In this document: one piece after another, positions 1 to 6,553 of the stretch | How positions within the stretch are numbered: position 1 is the first letter of the stretch | Layout of the letters: the number at the start of each line of letters is the position of its first letter | NCBI GenBank assembly: GCA_025356765.1 | Contig: JANXRO010000085.1 | Location: 1 to 17,021 of the forward strand | Direction of reading: 5' to 3' | DNA: 17,021 bases | Origin: Hyphomicrobiales bacterium | GTDB lineage: Bacteria; Pseudomonadota; Alphaproteobacteria; Rhizobiales; Aestuariivirgaceae | Translations under genes and position numbers: made by a program | The notes under the pieces: generated by a model | What the model was told of the DNA's origin: nothing | Database searches by the model: none | The model's input: the letters and a program-made list of their open reading frames with translations, nothing else

Positions 1-1
1 C

Positions 2-1612
2 TCTTGCTATTTGATTGAAACCGAACAGGCCAAATTGTTGGTGGATTGTGGCATGTTCCAAGGTTCAAAAACCATGGATCAATTGAACCATAGGCCGTTT
101 CCGTTTGAACCGGAAAGCCTTGATGCCATGTTGCTGACGCATGCGCATATTGATCATACGGGCGTTATTCCAAAGCTGACGAAGCATGGTTTCAAGGGTA
201 AAATTCATTGCACCAGCGGCACTGTGGATTTGTGTTCACTGATGCTGCCTGATTCAGGCTTTATTCAAGATATGGAAGTCAAACAACTCAACCGCCGCAA
301 TGAACGCAAAGGCATTCCTGCAGTAGAACCGATCTATACCGTTGAAGATGCTATGGCCAGTCTCGACCATTTTTCAACGGTTGAATTTGAAACCTGGTTC
401 AGTCCTGCCAAAGGCATTCGTGCGCGCTATTGGAATGCTGGTCATTTGTTGGGATCAGCATCCATTGAAATTGAAATTGAACAGCAGGGCCAAAAGCCAA
501 CGCGGCTTTTGTTTTCAGGCGATATTGGGCCCGACAATAAAATGTTGGAACGTGATCCCGTAAGCCCCACGACGTGGGATTATGTGATTTGTGAATCAAC
601 CTATGGCGGCACCGATCGGTTTGAACGAACACCAGAAAAACGCCGCGAACTTTTGGCGACAGAACTCAATGCCGCTGCACAGCGTGGCGGTGCCTTGCTT
701 ATTCCATCTTTTGCTGTTGAACGCACACAAGAGGTTTTGACCGATATCATCTATCTGATGGACAACAAGCTTGCCCCCTCTGCCACGATTTTTATCGACT
801 CGCCTTTGGCCAACAAAGCCTCGGCGGTGTTTCGCAAACATGCTGGTGAATTGCAAAATGGTGATGCCTTGATGCATGCCTTTACTTCAACTTTAGTGCA
901 CGCCACTGAAACTGTGGACGACAGTAAAGCCATCAATTTATTCAAAGGATTTTATATTGTAATTGCTGCATCTGGCATGTGTGAGGCTGGCCGCATTCGC
1001 CACCATTTGCGCAACCATCTTTTTCAAGCATCCACCACAGTTATGTTGGTTGGGTTTCAAGCCGCAGGATCTTTAGGTGCGCAATTGCAAGCTGGCCAAA
1101 AAATGGTGCGCATTATGGGTGAAGATATTCAAGTGGCGGCGGCCATTCGTACGGTTGGTGACTATTCAGGCCATGCCGATGGGCCAGAGCTTGAACAGTG
1201 GATTGAAAAGCGCCTGCCCATTTTGAAAACACTGTTTTTAACCCATGGTGAAAGTGATCGGCAATTGGCCATGGTTGCTGATATTCAAGACAAACTGGTT
1301 CCAGCAGATCGCATCATCAGGCCAGCACTTGATGAGGCCTATGATCTTTCTGGCCAAACGGCGGTGTTGCTGCCCAACCTGAGTGTGCCGCGTGTTGATC
1401 ATGCGGTTGTGGCAAAACCAGATTGGAACAATGAAACGCAAACGGTTTTGAATGATTTGCATGACACTTTAAAAAGCGCCGCCACGGATAAAGACAGATC
1501 GGTTATCTTGCGCCGTGTGAAGCGCGCTCTTCAAGGCGATGAAGCGCCAAGCCTTCCAGCAGATCGATCACGCCGCAGGCCTTATCGCGCGCGCGGACCT
1601 GATGAAGGTTAA
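2..1612 (+). CDS. MBL-fold beta-CASP ribonuclease-like hydrolase, 5' end missing
   Basis: Zinc-dependent metallo-beta-lactamase fold protein of the beta-CASP/RMMBL group (CPSF73/Ysh1-like RNA-processing nucleases). Counting the TTG at 11 as residue 1, the HxHxDH zinc motif (HAHIDH) is at 44-49, a further histidine at 145 (AGHLLGSA), the bridging aspartate at 171 (FSGDIG), the CASP acidic residue E195 (CESTYGG), H388 (SGHAD) and H412 (THGES). All seven expected motifs are present in order, so the enzyme should be active. The tail after about residue 495 is basic (RRVKR, RSRRRPYRAR) and could touch RNA; that is inference. The TTG at 11 is not the start: in-frame codons 2-10 read S-C-Y and continue the family's usual N-terminal strand (GxVTGSCYLIE), so about 15-20 residues lie outside the window. 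The stop overlaps the stop of the facing HAD gene. RNA as substrate is likely from the family but not proven. Confidence 0.9.
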   Translation, partial: SCYLIETEQAKLLVDCGMFQGSKTMDQLNHRPFPFEPESLDAMLLTHAHIDHTGVIPKLTKHGFKGKIHCTSGTVDLCSLMLPDSGFIQDMEVKQLNRRNERKGIPAVEPIYTVEDAMASLDHFSTVEFETWFSPAKGIRARYWNAGHLLGSASIEIEIEQQGQKPTRLLFSGDIGPDNKMLERDPVSPTTWDYVICESTYGGTDRFERTPEKRRELLATELNAAAQRGGALLIPSFAVERTQEVLTDIIYLMDNKLAPSATIFIDSPLANKASAVFRKHAGELQNGDALMHAFTSTLVHATETVDDSKAINLFKGFYIVIAASGMCEAGRIRHHLRNHLFQASTTVMLVGFQAAGSLGAQLQAGQKMVRIMGEDIQVAAAIRTVGDYSGHADGPELEQWIEKRLPILKTLFLTHGESDRQLAMVADIQDKLVPADRIIRPALDEAYDLSGQTAVLLPNLSVPRVDHAVVAKPDWNNETQTVLNDLHDTLKSAATDKDRSVILRRVKRALQGDEAPSLPADRSRRRPYRARGPDEG

Positions 1613-2289
1613 CTCTCGTGGATAAAAGTTGAAACTAAGCCTGGCAATTCGCCCATGGTTTCAAACACGGCTTCAGCGCCAATGTCTTTTAATTTTTCGG
1701 CATGGGCTGCATGGTCTTCATGGGTGCCGGTGAAACCCAATGTCCAACAGCCGGCATCAACGGCCGCGGTGACACCAGTGATCGAATCTTCAACTACCAA
1801 ACAATCTTCTGGGCGCACCTTGGCGTTTTTTGCAGCAAACAAAAACACATCAGGATCAGGCTTGCCGCGCGGCACATCTTCATAGGTTACGATTTGATCT
1901 TTAAAGTGATGCAGAAGACCCGTGATTTGCAGCGCAAGCTTCACGCGTTCTTTAGGGCCGTTTGACGCAATGCTCATCGAAAGGCCCATGCCTTTAATGC
2001 TGTCCAAGGCATCACGCACGCCGCGCACCACTTTTAATTCGCGGTGATAAAGATCATTGATGATGCGATTTTTTTCCAACGTCAATTCAGGTGGAAATTC
2101 AACGCCGCGTTCTTTGCTTAAACGTTGCAGCATGTCATCAAAGGTTGTGCCAACAAAGCGTTTTGTAAGGTCTTGAAGTGAAATAACAATGCCATACTTG
2201 GCCAAAATTTCAGCATCAGCCCGCATCGACAGAGGTTCACTGTCGACCAACACGCCGTCACAATCGAATATGATATGGGTTATGCTCAC
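1609..2289 (-). CDS. HAD-superfamily (subfamily IA) phosphatase/phosphomutase-like hydrolase
   Basis: Cytoplasmic phosphohydrolase of 226 residues. Motif I is DCDGVLVDSE, with nucleophile D9 and acid/base D11. An alpha-helical cap occupies roughly residues 18-85. Motif II is the serine in SIASN (105-110), motif III is K143 in RGKPDPD, and motif IV is VEDS at 166-169. The DGVLVDSE/KPDPD pattern fits the phosphoglycolate phosphatase, beta-phosphoglucomutase and sugar-phosphatase branch; the substrate cannot be read from sequence. The start is GTG at 2289, overlapping the rppH stop in a GTGA, which suggests translational coupling. No later start would keep motif I. It is the last gene of the deacetylase-rppH-HAD operon. 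Its TAA overlaps the facing gene's TAA in a shared TTAA. Confidence 0.88.
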   Translation of the reverse strand: MSITHIIFDCDGVLVDSEPLSMRADAEILAKYGIVISLQDLTKRFVGTTFDDMLQRLSKERGVEFPPELTLEKNRIINDLYHRELKVVRGVRDALDSIKGMGLSMSIASNGPKERVKLALQITGLLHHFKDQIVTYEDVPRGKPDPDVFLFAAKNAKVRPEDCLVVEDSITGVTAAVDAGCWTLGFTGTHEDHAAHAEKLKDIGAEAVFETMGELPGLVSTFIHES

Positions 2290-2780
2290 GCCCCCAAATG
2301 CCCGAATTCTTTGATCACTTCAACATAGACTTCACGTTTAAATGGAATAATTAAATCCAGCATTTCATCCATCTTGGCCCAGCGCCATTGATCAAATTCT
2401 TGCTTATGGCCTTGCACTTTGAGTGAAATGTCAGCGTCTTTGCCATCAAAACGCAAGGCAAACCAAATTTGCTTTTGGCCGCGATATTTGCCGTTCCACG
2501 ATTTTCCAATCAAATGTTCGGGCAGATCATAGTGATACCAGTCTTTCGACCGTGCCACCACGGTTGCGGCTTTAATTCCGGTTTCTTCATAAAGCTCACG
2601 CAAGGCGGCGGCTTCAATGTCTTCGCCCTCGTCAATTCCGCCTTGGGGCATTTGCCACCATTTGCCGATGCCATCGTCGTTTTGCTTTTCAAAGCGTCGG
2701 CCAATCCACACAAGACCTTCAGGGTTAAACAGCATGACGCCCACACAGGGGCGATAGGCGGTGATGGCGCTGTGGTTCAT
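2286..2780 (-). CDS. rppH: RNA pyrophosphohydrolase, Nudix family
   Basis: Nudix hydrolase of 164 residues, matching RppH (also called NudH or (di)nucleoside polyphosphate hydrolase). RppH removes pyrophosphate from the 5' triphosphate end of mRNA and so starts RNase E-dependent decay. The Nudix box runs from residue 47 (GGIDEGEDIEAAALREL) to 69, followed by the EETGI metal-binding helix. The N-terminal YRPCVGVMLFN and the WWQMPQGGIDEGE block are hallmarks of RppH rather than of generic Nudix enzymes. The ATG shares one base with the stop of the upstream deacetylase gene (TAATG), and the stop overlaps the HAD start by four bases, so the three genes are probably one transcript. Pairing with the divergent polysaccharide deacetylase is common in alphaproteobacteria. 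Confidence 0.93.
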   Translation of the reverse strand: MNHSAITAYRPCVGVMLFNPEGLVWIGRRFEKQNDDGIGKWWQMPQGGIDEGEDIEAAALRELYEETGIKAATVVARSKDWYHYDLPEHLIGKSWNGKYRGQKQIWFALRFDGKDADISLKVQGHKQEFDQWRWAKMDEMLDLIIPFKREVYVEVIKEFGHLGA

Positions 2781-3946
2781 TAGCCGAGCCTGCCTTTAAA
2801 GGCTGCTGACGCCGGAACGATAATAACGCCACGGGTCCCTGCATCTTTAATCCAATCGCGCACGGCATCGATTGTTACATCAAGGCCTGAGCCTGTGCCA
2901 ATGGCAACGCCGCCATGTTGGGCCTGTTCTTCCAATGCGTTTAATGCGGCGGTGATGGATGCTGCATCGGGGTTCACGTCAATCACGCCTTGGCCATGAC
3001 GCACGGGCAGATTTAACGTGCCTGCCACTTGGTCTGTGGCGGATAGGGGCAGCGACCCATCTTCAAAAAAGCTAAGGCCACGCCGTTTTAATTCAATCAG
3101 CAATGATTTGATGGCAGGGGGGGCTGATAGAAATCGCCCGCCCATATAATTGATTACGCCGGAATAGCCTTGAAAACGGCTCATGTGCCAATGCAGTGCT
3201 TCTTCATTGGTGGCTTGATCTGCATCAGCCAACAAGGTTTTAGGGCCGGGATTTGTGGCGGGAAAGCCCACGGGTTCCAATGGCAATTGCAATAAAATTT
3301 CATGGCCGTTTTGGCGGGCATTATCCACTTGCGCCTGAAGCGCATTGCCATAGGGTGCAAAGGCAAACGTTACTTCGCCCGGCAAATCACTGATGGCGCG
3401 CCTCGTTAGTTTTTCATTCAAACCCATGCCGCCCAGAATGATCACAACTTTTGGGGCATCAGAATGGATGGAATTCATGGCCACGGGTTTTGCATAAATA
3501 TCAGAAGGCTTTTTTCCGCCAACCGCAATATGGGGCAACGGGCCTGCGGGTGAATCTTCGGTAATGGCCGCAACTGGCGCTTTGATCAAAGACTGGCGTG
3601 AATCGCTGATGATGGTGACGTAATTATCAAGCTTTGTTACTTTTTGCGGCTTCGGTTGAGGCGCAGTATCAGTTGCTGCGGTTTCAATATCTGCCTGATC
3701 AGGCGATGGCGCTTCCATCGTGGGTTCAACCTTGGCCGTTTGAATTTTCTCAATGGGTGGAATTTGCAACGATACAACGGGTTCGCCCGCAAACGGCATT
3801 GGCTGCCTTAAAAGCCAGCCGCCGCCACAGGCAAAGCCCAGCAGAACAATAGCATAGCCTGTGACAATGGCCGATGGCCTTGCCTGCCAAAGCCTTGTGG
3901 CCAGACTGCGCTTTTGCAGCGGCTGTTTTAATTCATCTCGTGCCAT
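2780..3946 (-). CDS. Divergent polysaccharide deacetylase family protein (DUF610/Polysacc_deac_2), membrane-anchored
   Basis: Predicted envelope protein of 388 residues. It has a basic N-terminus (1-26), one membrane helix (about 27-46, VTGYAIVLLGFACGGGWLL), a Pro/Ala/Thr-rich linker to about residue 160, and a C-terminal domain (166-385) that should lie in the periplasm. Family landmarks are PKVVIILGGMGLN (166-177), FAFAPYG (194-200), HEILLQLPLEP (215-225), GPKTLL (234-239) and NYMGGRF (266-272). Where gamma-proteobacterial relatives usually have D-D at the first strand, this protein has G-G, so classical metal-dependent deacetylation is doubtful. I chose ATG 3946 over the in-frame TTG at 3955: the nine extra bases add only three residues, and GAG lies just upstream of the ATG. 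It is the first gene of the operon with rppH. The ctpA protease gene often found before it is absent here. Confidence 0.85.
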   Translation of the reverse strand: MARDELKQPLQKRSLATRLWQARPSAIVTGYAIVLLGFACGGGWLLRQPMPFAGEPVVSLQIPPIEKIQTAKVEPTMEAPSPDQADIETAATDTAPQPKPQKVTKLDNYVTIISDSRQSLIKAPVAAITEDSPAGPLPHIAVGGKKPSDIYAKPVAMNSIHSDAPKVVIILGGMGLNEKLTRRAISDLPGEVTFAFAPYGNALQAQVDNARQNGHEILLQLPLEPVGFPATNPGPKTLLADADQATNEEALHWHMSRFQGYSGVINYMGGRFLSAPPAIKSLLIELKRRGLSFFEDGSLPLSATDQVAGTLNLPVRHGQGVIDVNPDAASITAALNALEEQAQHGGVAIGTGSGLDVTIDAVRDWIKDAGTRGVIIVPASAAFKGRLG

Positions 3947-3988
3947 GGTTCTCAATTCGAATCGAGGTTCACTCTGGGGCTTTAAGCG

Positions 3989-4004
3989 TTAATTCTCCAT
4001 TAAC
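3989..4004. promoter_or_regulatory. Candidate CtrA-type binding site (TTAA-N7-TTAAC)
   Basis: The sequence TTAATTCTCCATTAAC fits the CtrA consensus TTAA-N7-TTAAC known from Caulobacter and relatives. With the G at 3988 it is a palindrome, GTTAAT-N5-ATTAAC, so it reads the same on both strands. It lies in the 110-base gap between the divergent deacetylase and dehydrogenase genes, 42 and 52 bases from their start codons. A GAATC (GANTC, the CcrM methylation motif) sits at 3959-3963. Binding is inferred from the motif only. Confidence 0.5.
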
Positions 4005-4056
4005 CATGGCGTTTTTTAGATGCGCGTTTTATGCTGCAAAAAAATGGGAGAATGAG

Positions 4057-4800
4057 ATGAGCGGAAGACTAAAAGGCAAAACGGCGGTTGTGACATCAGC
4101 AGGCCAAGGCATTGGCCGCGCAAGCGCCTTGGCCATGGCAAATGAGGGTGCTACCGTTTGGGCCAGCGATATTCGAGAAGATCTTTTAGCCACGCTGAAA
4201 ACTGAACACAGCAACATCAAAACCCTGGTTCTGGACGTTTTAAAGCCGGAGGCCATTTTGGCCGCAGCGGCACAAACCGGAACACCTGATATTCTATTCA
4301 ACTGCTCTGGCTTTGTGCATCATGGAACCATTCTGGAAGTGGATGAAGCGGCGTGGGATTTTTCATTCAACCTGAACACGCGGGCGCACTTTCGCATGAT
4401 GAAAGCCTATCTGCCCGGTATGTTGGAAAAAGCCCATGGCAGCATTATCAACATGGCGTCGGTTGCCTCTTCCATCAAGGGTGCGCCCAATCGGTTTGTG
4501 TATGGCGCAACCAAAGCTGCCGTCATTGGTATGACCAAAGCCGTTGCGGCTGATTATGTAACCAAAGGCATAAGGGTCAACGCCATTTGCCCCGGCACTG
4601 TAGAGACCCCTTCGCTTTATGACCGGATGCGGGCGCAGGGTGATTTTGAAAAAGCCAAGGCTGCCTTTATTTCGCGCCAACCGATGGGACGTTTGGCGCA
4701 AGCTGATGAAATTGCTTCTCTGGTGGTTTATCTGGCCAGCAACGAAAGTGCGTTCATCACCGGGCAGGCCTTTATCATTGATGGGGGCTGGTCTCTCTAA
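4057..4800 (+). CDS. Short-chain dehydrogenase/reductase (SDR)
   Basis: Classical SDR oxidoreductase of 247 residues using NAD(P). The nucleotide-binding glycine motif is TSAGQGIG (13-20). NCSG (82-85) stands in place of NNAG. The catalytic tetrad is N107, S135, Y149 and K153 (YGATK). The ending FITGQAFIIDGGW is typical. D38 (ASDI) at the end of the second strand suggests preference for NAD. The sequence resembles the DHRS6 / 2-keto-3-deoxy-L-fuconate dehydrogenase / 3-hydroxybutyrate dehydrogenase branch, but the substrate is not determined. The start is ATG 4057, preceded by GGGAG at 4046-4050 with six-base spacing. The same frame is open back to 3874, but that part lies over the opposite-strand deacetylase gene. 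It is transcribed alone, divergent from the deacetylase operon. Confidence 0.88.
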   Translation: MSGRLKGKTAVVTSAGQGIGRASALAMANEGATVWASDIREDLLATLKTEHSNIKTLVLDVLKPEAILAAAAQTGTPDILFNCSGFVHHGTILEVDEAAWDFSFNLNTRAHFRMMKAYLPGMLEKAHGSIINMASVASSIKGAPNRFVYGATKAAVIGMTKAVAADYVTKGIRVNAICPGTVETPSLYDRMRAQGDFEKAKAAFISRQPMGRLAQADEIASLVVYLASNESAFITGQAFIIDGGWSL

Positions 4801-4860
4801 TTTGTAACGTCCAAAATTGTAACGACGGAATGGCTGTGAACACTCGTCTTGTTAACATGC

Positions 4861-4884
4861 AGGCCAACTGTGGCCTTCTTTATT
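4861..4884 (+). terminator. Possible terminator hairpin after the SDR gene
   Basis: A perfect six-base stem AGGCCA / TGGCCT with an ACTG loop is followed by TCTTTATT. It lies 60 bases after the SDR stop. Because it is only 27 bases before the next start codon, it could instead be a leader hairpin of the downstream gene. Confidence 0.4.
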
Positions 4885-4903
4885 CGTTAACATGGAGTTT
4901 TCA

Positions 4904-5344
4904 ATGTTTAAACGCATTCTTCTGGGCGCTACAGCTTTGGCTGTTCTCGCCGGTGTTGCCTTGGCTGATACAACTGCAACCAACACCCAAACACCGCCAG
5001 CCCCTGACCAAGGGCAGATGCAGCCAGACCAACAGGCTTCTCAAGATGGCCCGCCACCAGATGATTCAGGCTGGGGCAATTGGTGGCGTCATGGCAATCG
5101 CCATGGTGGACATGGCGACCATGGTGGTCGCGGCATGCGCGGTCCTGGCATGGGTGGTCCTGGCATGGATGGCCCGCCACCCATGATGGCGGGTTCTGGC
5201 TTCAAACTGCACTTGGGCAAAGATATTGACGTTGGCATTATGTGCGGCGCAACGCCTTTCAAAGATTGCATCGCTGCAGCCCAGCCATTGATTGACGCTG
5301 CAAAAGCCACGGCAGCAAACCAAGCCCCGACAAAGACACCTTAA
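4904..5344 (+). CDS. Small exported Gly/His/Met-rich protein of unknown function
   Basis: Protein of 146 residues with a Sec signal peptide (MFKRILLGATALAVLAGVALA, probably cleaved after ALA at residue 21). The mature part starts with a Thr/Gln/Pro-rich stretch, then a low-complexity block rich in His, Gly, Met and Trp (HGNRHGGHGDHGGRGM, then GPGM repeats). It ends with a more ordered segment, FKLHLGKDIDVGIMCGATPFKDCIAAAQPLIDAA, holding two cysteines ten residues apart. The ligand-rich middle would suit metal binding in the periplasm, but that is only inference. I chose ATG 4904 because GGAG (4894-4897) stands six bases before it. The ATG at 4892 would have no ribosome site of its own and would put extra residues before the signal peptide. 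I do not recognise a named family. Confidence 0.75.
   Translation: MFKRILLGATALAVLAGVALADTTATNTQTPPAPDQGQMQPDQQASQDGPPPDDSGWGNWWRHGNRHGGHGDHGGRGMRGPGMGGPGMDGPPPMMAGSGFKLHLGKDIDVGIMCGATPFKDCIAAAQPLIDAAKATAANQAPTKTP
5126..5170 (+). repeat. Three 15-bp in-frame tandem repeats coding GxGMx
   Basis: Units GGTCGCGGCATGCGC, GGTCCTGGCATGGGT and GGTCCTGGCATGGAT encode GRGMR, GPGMG and GPGMD within the exported Gly/His/Met-rich protein. The last two differ at one base, which points to recent duplication. Slippage could change the copy number without shifting the frame. Confidence 0.8.
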
Positions 5345-5364
5345 TCGCCTTTGTCTTTTTCCGG

Positions 5365-5407
5365 CAACGCCCTTGCACCCTTCAGCGGAGCTTGGGCGTT
5401 GTCTTTC
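5365..5407 (+). terminator. Possible terminator after the Gly/His/Met-rich protein gene
   Basis: A perfect eight-base inverted repeat, CAACGCCC (5365-5372) and GGGCGTTG (5394-5401), is followed by TCTTTC. The 21-base loop is long and the T-run is weak, so this is a modest call. It lies 20 bases after the stop codon. Confidence 0.4.
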
Positions 5408-5433
5408 ATGTTTGCAACGTGACATCGCAACCG

Positions 5434-5468
5434 AAGAGTGTTTTAGTAACGCACTTTTTAAGAGTGCG
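5434..5468 (+). promoter_or_regulatory. Two mutually exclusive leader hairpins before the MgtC-family gene
   Basis: CGCACT (5450-5455) pairs perfectly with AGTGCG (5463-5468), which ends two bases before the ATG at 5471 and covers the only ribosome-site candidate, AAGAG (5460-5464). The central CACTTTT (5452-5458) can instead pair with an upstream copy AAGAGTG (5434-5440), which would free the ribosome site. Whether both arms are transcribed is unknown. Confidence 0.35.
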
Positions 5469-5470
5469 CG

Positions 5471-5905
5471 ATGACAGATTTCGATATTCTTTCCAGGTTG
5501 TTTTTGGCTTTGGCTTTAGGCGGCGCCATTGGCTTTGAGCGGCGCTGGCGCGGCCATGAAGCAGGCCCCCACACCAATGCCCTGGTGGCCATGGGTTCAG
5601 CATTTTTTATCATCGTTGGTGTGCAACTTGGCGGCGATGCATCAGCGCGGGTTTTAGCACAGGTGGCCACGGGTATTGGCTTTTTGGCGGGTGGTGTAAT
5701 TTTGCGTGACGGTTTTCGCGTGCGCGGGCTTAATACGGCGGCCACCATTTGGTGCGTTGCGGCCCTTGGCTGTTTTATTGGCTTTGGGCACCTAACCTTG
5801 GCTGGTGAGGTGACTGTTCTTTTTATTTTGGCCAACAGCCTGTTTCATTTTCTTGAACATAATTTTAAACGCATGAATAATATTGATGAGGACGACACCA
5901 AATGA
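5471..5905 (+). CDS. MgtC/SapB family membrane protein
   Basis: Inner-membrane protein of 144 residues with four or five predicted helices (about 8-22, 38-53, 64-78, 92-106 and 112-127). Family landmarks are LGGAIGFERRWRG (16-28), THTNALV-like PHTNALVAMGS (33-43), the GIGFLAGGVILR block (68-79) and VRGLNTAATIW (84-94). Its length fits the short SapB/YhiD-type members rather than Salmonella MgtC, which has an added C-terminal domain of about 90 residues. The family is linked to growth at low magnesium and to intracellular survival; the transport activity is unsettled. The C-terminus is acidic (NNIDEDDTK). The ribosome site is weak and may be folded into a hairpin. The stop overlaps the next gene's start (ATGA), so the two are probably coupled. 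Confidence 0.88.
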   Translation: MTDFDILSRLFLALALGGAIGFERRWRGHEAGPHTNALVAMGSAFFIIVGVQLGGDASARVLAQVATGIGFLAGGVILRDGFRVRGLNTAATIWCVAALGCFIGFGHLTLAGEVTVLFILANSLFHFLEHNFKRMNNIDEDDTK

Positions 5906-6537
5906 CTGTGCAAAGTGTTCTGGTCAAATCCTTACGGCCAACACAGATTGCAGTGGGGTATAAGCTTGTCAAAGCCAAGCGCAAAGGTTTGCAGGCCCGC
6001 GAAAAAAAGCCCCAAGAGCTGGTTGATTTTATTTTGGCAAATCCCATCCGCGCCGTGGTTGGGCCGGCAAACCAGATTTATGTGGTTGATCATCATCACT
6101 TGGCCCATGCGCTTATGGATGAAGGTTTTAAAACGGCGCCCGTGATTATCTTGGATGATTTCAGCAAGCTTGCTTTGCCGGAATTTTGGAAGGCGATGGA
6201 AGGCAAGGCCTGGCTTCACCCCTTTGATGGCAAAGGCCAGGAAAAGCCGGTTACAGCGATCCCCAGCAAAGTGACGAAAATGGAAGATGACCCCTATCGC
6301 AGTTTGGCTGGATTTGTCCGGCTTGAAGGTGGGTTTGAAAAAACTCAAACACCTTTTGCTGAATTTGTGTGGGCTGATTTTTATCGTAAGAAAATTTCTC
6401 TGAAGGAACTCAAAAAAGATTTTGATGAAGCTGTAAAGCGCGCCAAAAAAATGGCTTCAAATAAAGATGCGTCAGGCTTGCCCGGCTATATTCATAAGGC
6501 TGAAGCTGCGGTGAAATCTGCTGAGGGTGGTGCTTAA
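5902..6537 (+). CDS. ParB-like protein (ParBc_2 family)
   Basis: Soluble protein of 211 residues resembling the ParB-like nuclease-fold family ParBc_2 (Pfam PF08857), not a true chromosome-partitioning ParB. Visible features are LRPTQIAVGYKLVKAKR (11-27), a VVDHHHLAHAL motif (61-71) that corresponds to the ParB/Srx-type phosphate-binding core, and PVIILDD (80-86). The C-terminal third is Lys-rich (KKISLKELKKDFDEAVKRAKKM, about 171-193) and likely helical. There is no helix-turn-helix comparable to ParB that I can point to. The ATG overlaps the MgtC-family stop by four bases. ParB-fold proteins may hydrolyse CTP or ATP or act as kinases or nucleases; the activity here is not known. It faces the methyltransferase gene across 16 bases. 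Confidence 0.75.
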   Translation: MTVQSVLVKSLRPTQIAVGYKLVKAKRKGLQAREKKPQELVDFILANPIRAVVGPANQIYVVDHHHLAHALMDEGFKTAPVIILDDFSKLALPEFWKAMEGKAWLHPFDGKGQEKPVTAIPSKVTKMEDDPYRSLAGFVRLEGGFEKTQTPFAEFVWADFYRKKISLKELKKDFDEAVKRAKKMASNKDASGLPGYIHKAEAAVKSAEGGA

Positions 6538-6553
6538 CGCGCCAGGACTAACG

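Noticed and set aside
3874..4056. N-terminal extension of the SDR open to 3874
   Set aside because: It lies over the opposite-strand deacetylase gene and the CtrA-type site. The ATG at 4057 has a good ribosome site and gives a normal SDR length and N-terminus.
4892..4903. ATG at 4892 as start of the Gly/His/Met-rich protein
   Set aside because: The GGAG that serves ATG 4904 is inside this extension, and the signal peptide begins properly at MFKR.
5066..5425. Open frames on the minus strand across the Gly/His/Met-rich gene
   Set aside because: Low-complexity mirror of a repetitive coding region; no ribosome site, and the product resembles no family.
5902..6537. True chromosome-partitioning ParB or plasmid partition locus
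   Set aside because: No parA neighbour, no parS-like repeats and no recognisable helix-turn-helix; the sequence fits the ParBc_2 family.
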